Shown one piece after another: positions 63,930 to 64,000 of a DNA stretch of 64,000 bases. Under the pieces are notes generated by a model. The model was given only the letters and a program-made list of their open reading frames with translations, was not told the DNA's origin and made no database searches. Both the position numbers and the translations under genes were made by a program. The stretch lies in the NCBI GenBank assembly GCA_030562195.1, contig CM060203.1, forward strand, positions 4,664,208 to 4,728,207. The letters run 5' to 3'. Position 1 is the stretch's first letter, and each line of letters opens with the position of its first letter. Source of the DNA: Nipponacmea schrenckii (Eukaryota > Mollusca > Gastropoda > Lottiidae).

Positions 63930-64000
63930 CCAATGTATTGCCCCATGGGCTGAATGTGAGACAGGACCATGTCCTTGTGTATTGGGCCTAATTCTGACCC

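Larger units (their letters stand above)
60950..64000 (+). mobile_element. 5'-truncated non-LTR retrotransposon with repeat-rich 3' region, running off the window
   Basis: The 5' junction lies near 60,950, where the retroelement-like frame loses recognisable sequence. The 3' boundary is not certain: after the RT stop at 62,995 there is about 400 bp of unique sequence, two poly-T tracts (63,359-63,383 and 63,895-63,929) and imperfect ~102-bp repeats, up to a segment at the window end (CATGTCCTTGTGTATTGGG) that resembles the repeat unit. No target-site duplication could be identified. Confidence 0.7.

Overview
The window looks like nuclear DNA of an invertebrate animal, most likely a lophotrochozoan such as a mollusc. 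This is inferred from an intronless Frizzled gene of the Fz5/8 type, a jockey/CR1-like non-LTR retrotransposon, A+T-rich intergenic DNA (about two thirds A+T by eye) and many minisatellites. No operons, bacterial-type genes, tRNAs or rRNAs were seen. The exact species cannot be read from the sequence.

Layout. Positions 1-38,900 are a gene desert: no open frame there encodes a protein I recognise. It holds a (TTA)n microsatellite (12.65-12.79 kb), a diverged 147-bp duplication (21.76-22.05 kb), a 49-bp minisatellite (25.5-26.1 kb), a 23-bp minisatellite that changes to a 39-bp period (36.6-37.2 kb), and clusters or over-represented copies of well-known transcription-factor motifs (GATA, forkhead, PBX-MEIS decamer, ETS, CRE). 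The one clear host gene is a 578-codon Frizzled receptor on the + strand at 39,684-41,420. It has a plausible proximal promoter at 38.9-39.28 kb (CCAAT, TALE, CRE and NK2-like sites, a TATA box and a TCAGT initiator), a leader with short uORFs, and a 3' UTR of about 1.3 kb with three Pumilio-type sites within 46 nt.

From 42.8 to 60.9 kb there is again no recognisable gene. Three tandem arrays (110 bp at 47.3 kb, 40 bp at 49.0-49.5 kb, 21 bp at 53.7-54.0 kb) and a hammerhead-like hairpin at 57.6 kb next to a short minus-strand frame are the main structures. The last 3 kb is a 5'-truncated non-LTR retrotransposon: the RT domain and C-terminal region are open over about 580 codons, with one nonsense codon upstream, followed by a 3' region of imperfect ~102-bp repeats and two long poly-T tracts.

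Interpretation. A single developmental receptor gene in a large gene-poor interval with clustered regulatory motifs fits a developmental regulatory landscape. The Wnt receptor would act at the plasma membrane through Dishevelled. The regulatory roles are inference; the gene identity and the RT identity are well supported by the translated sequence.
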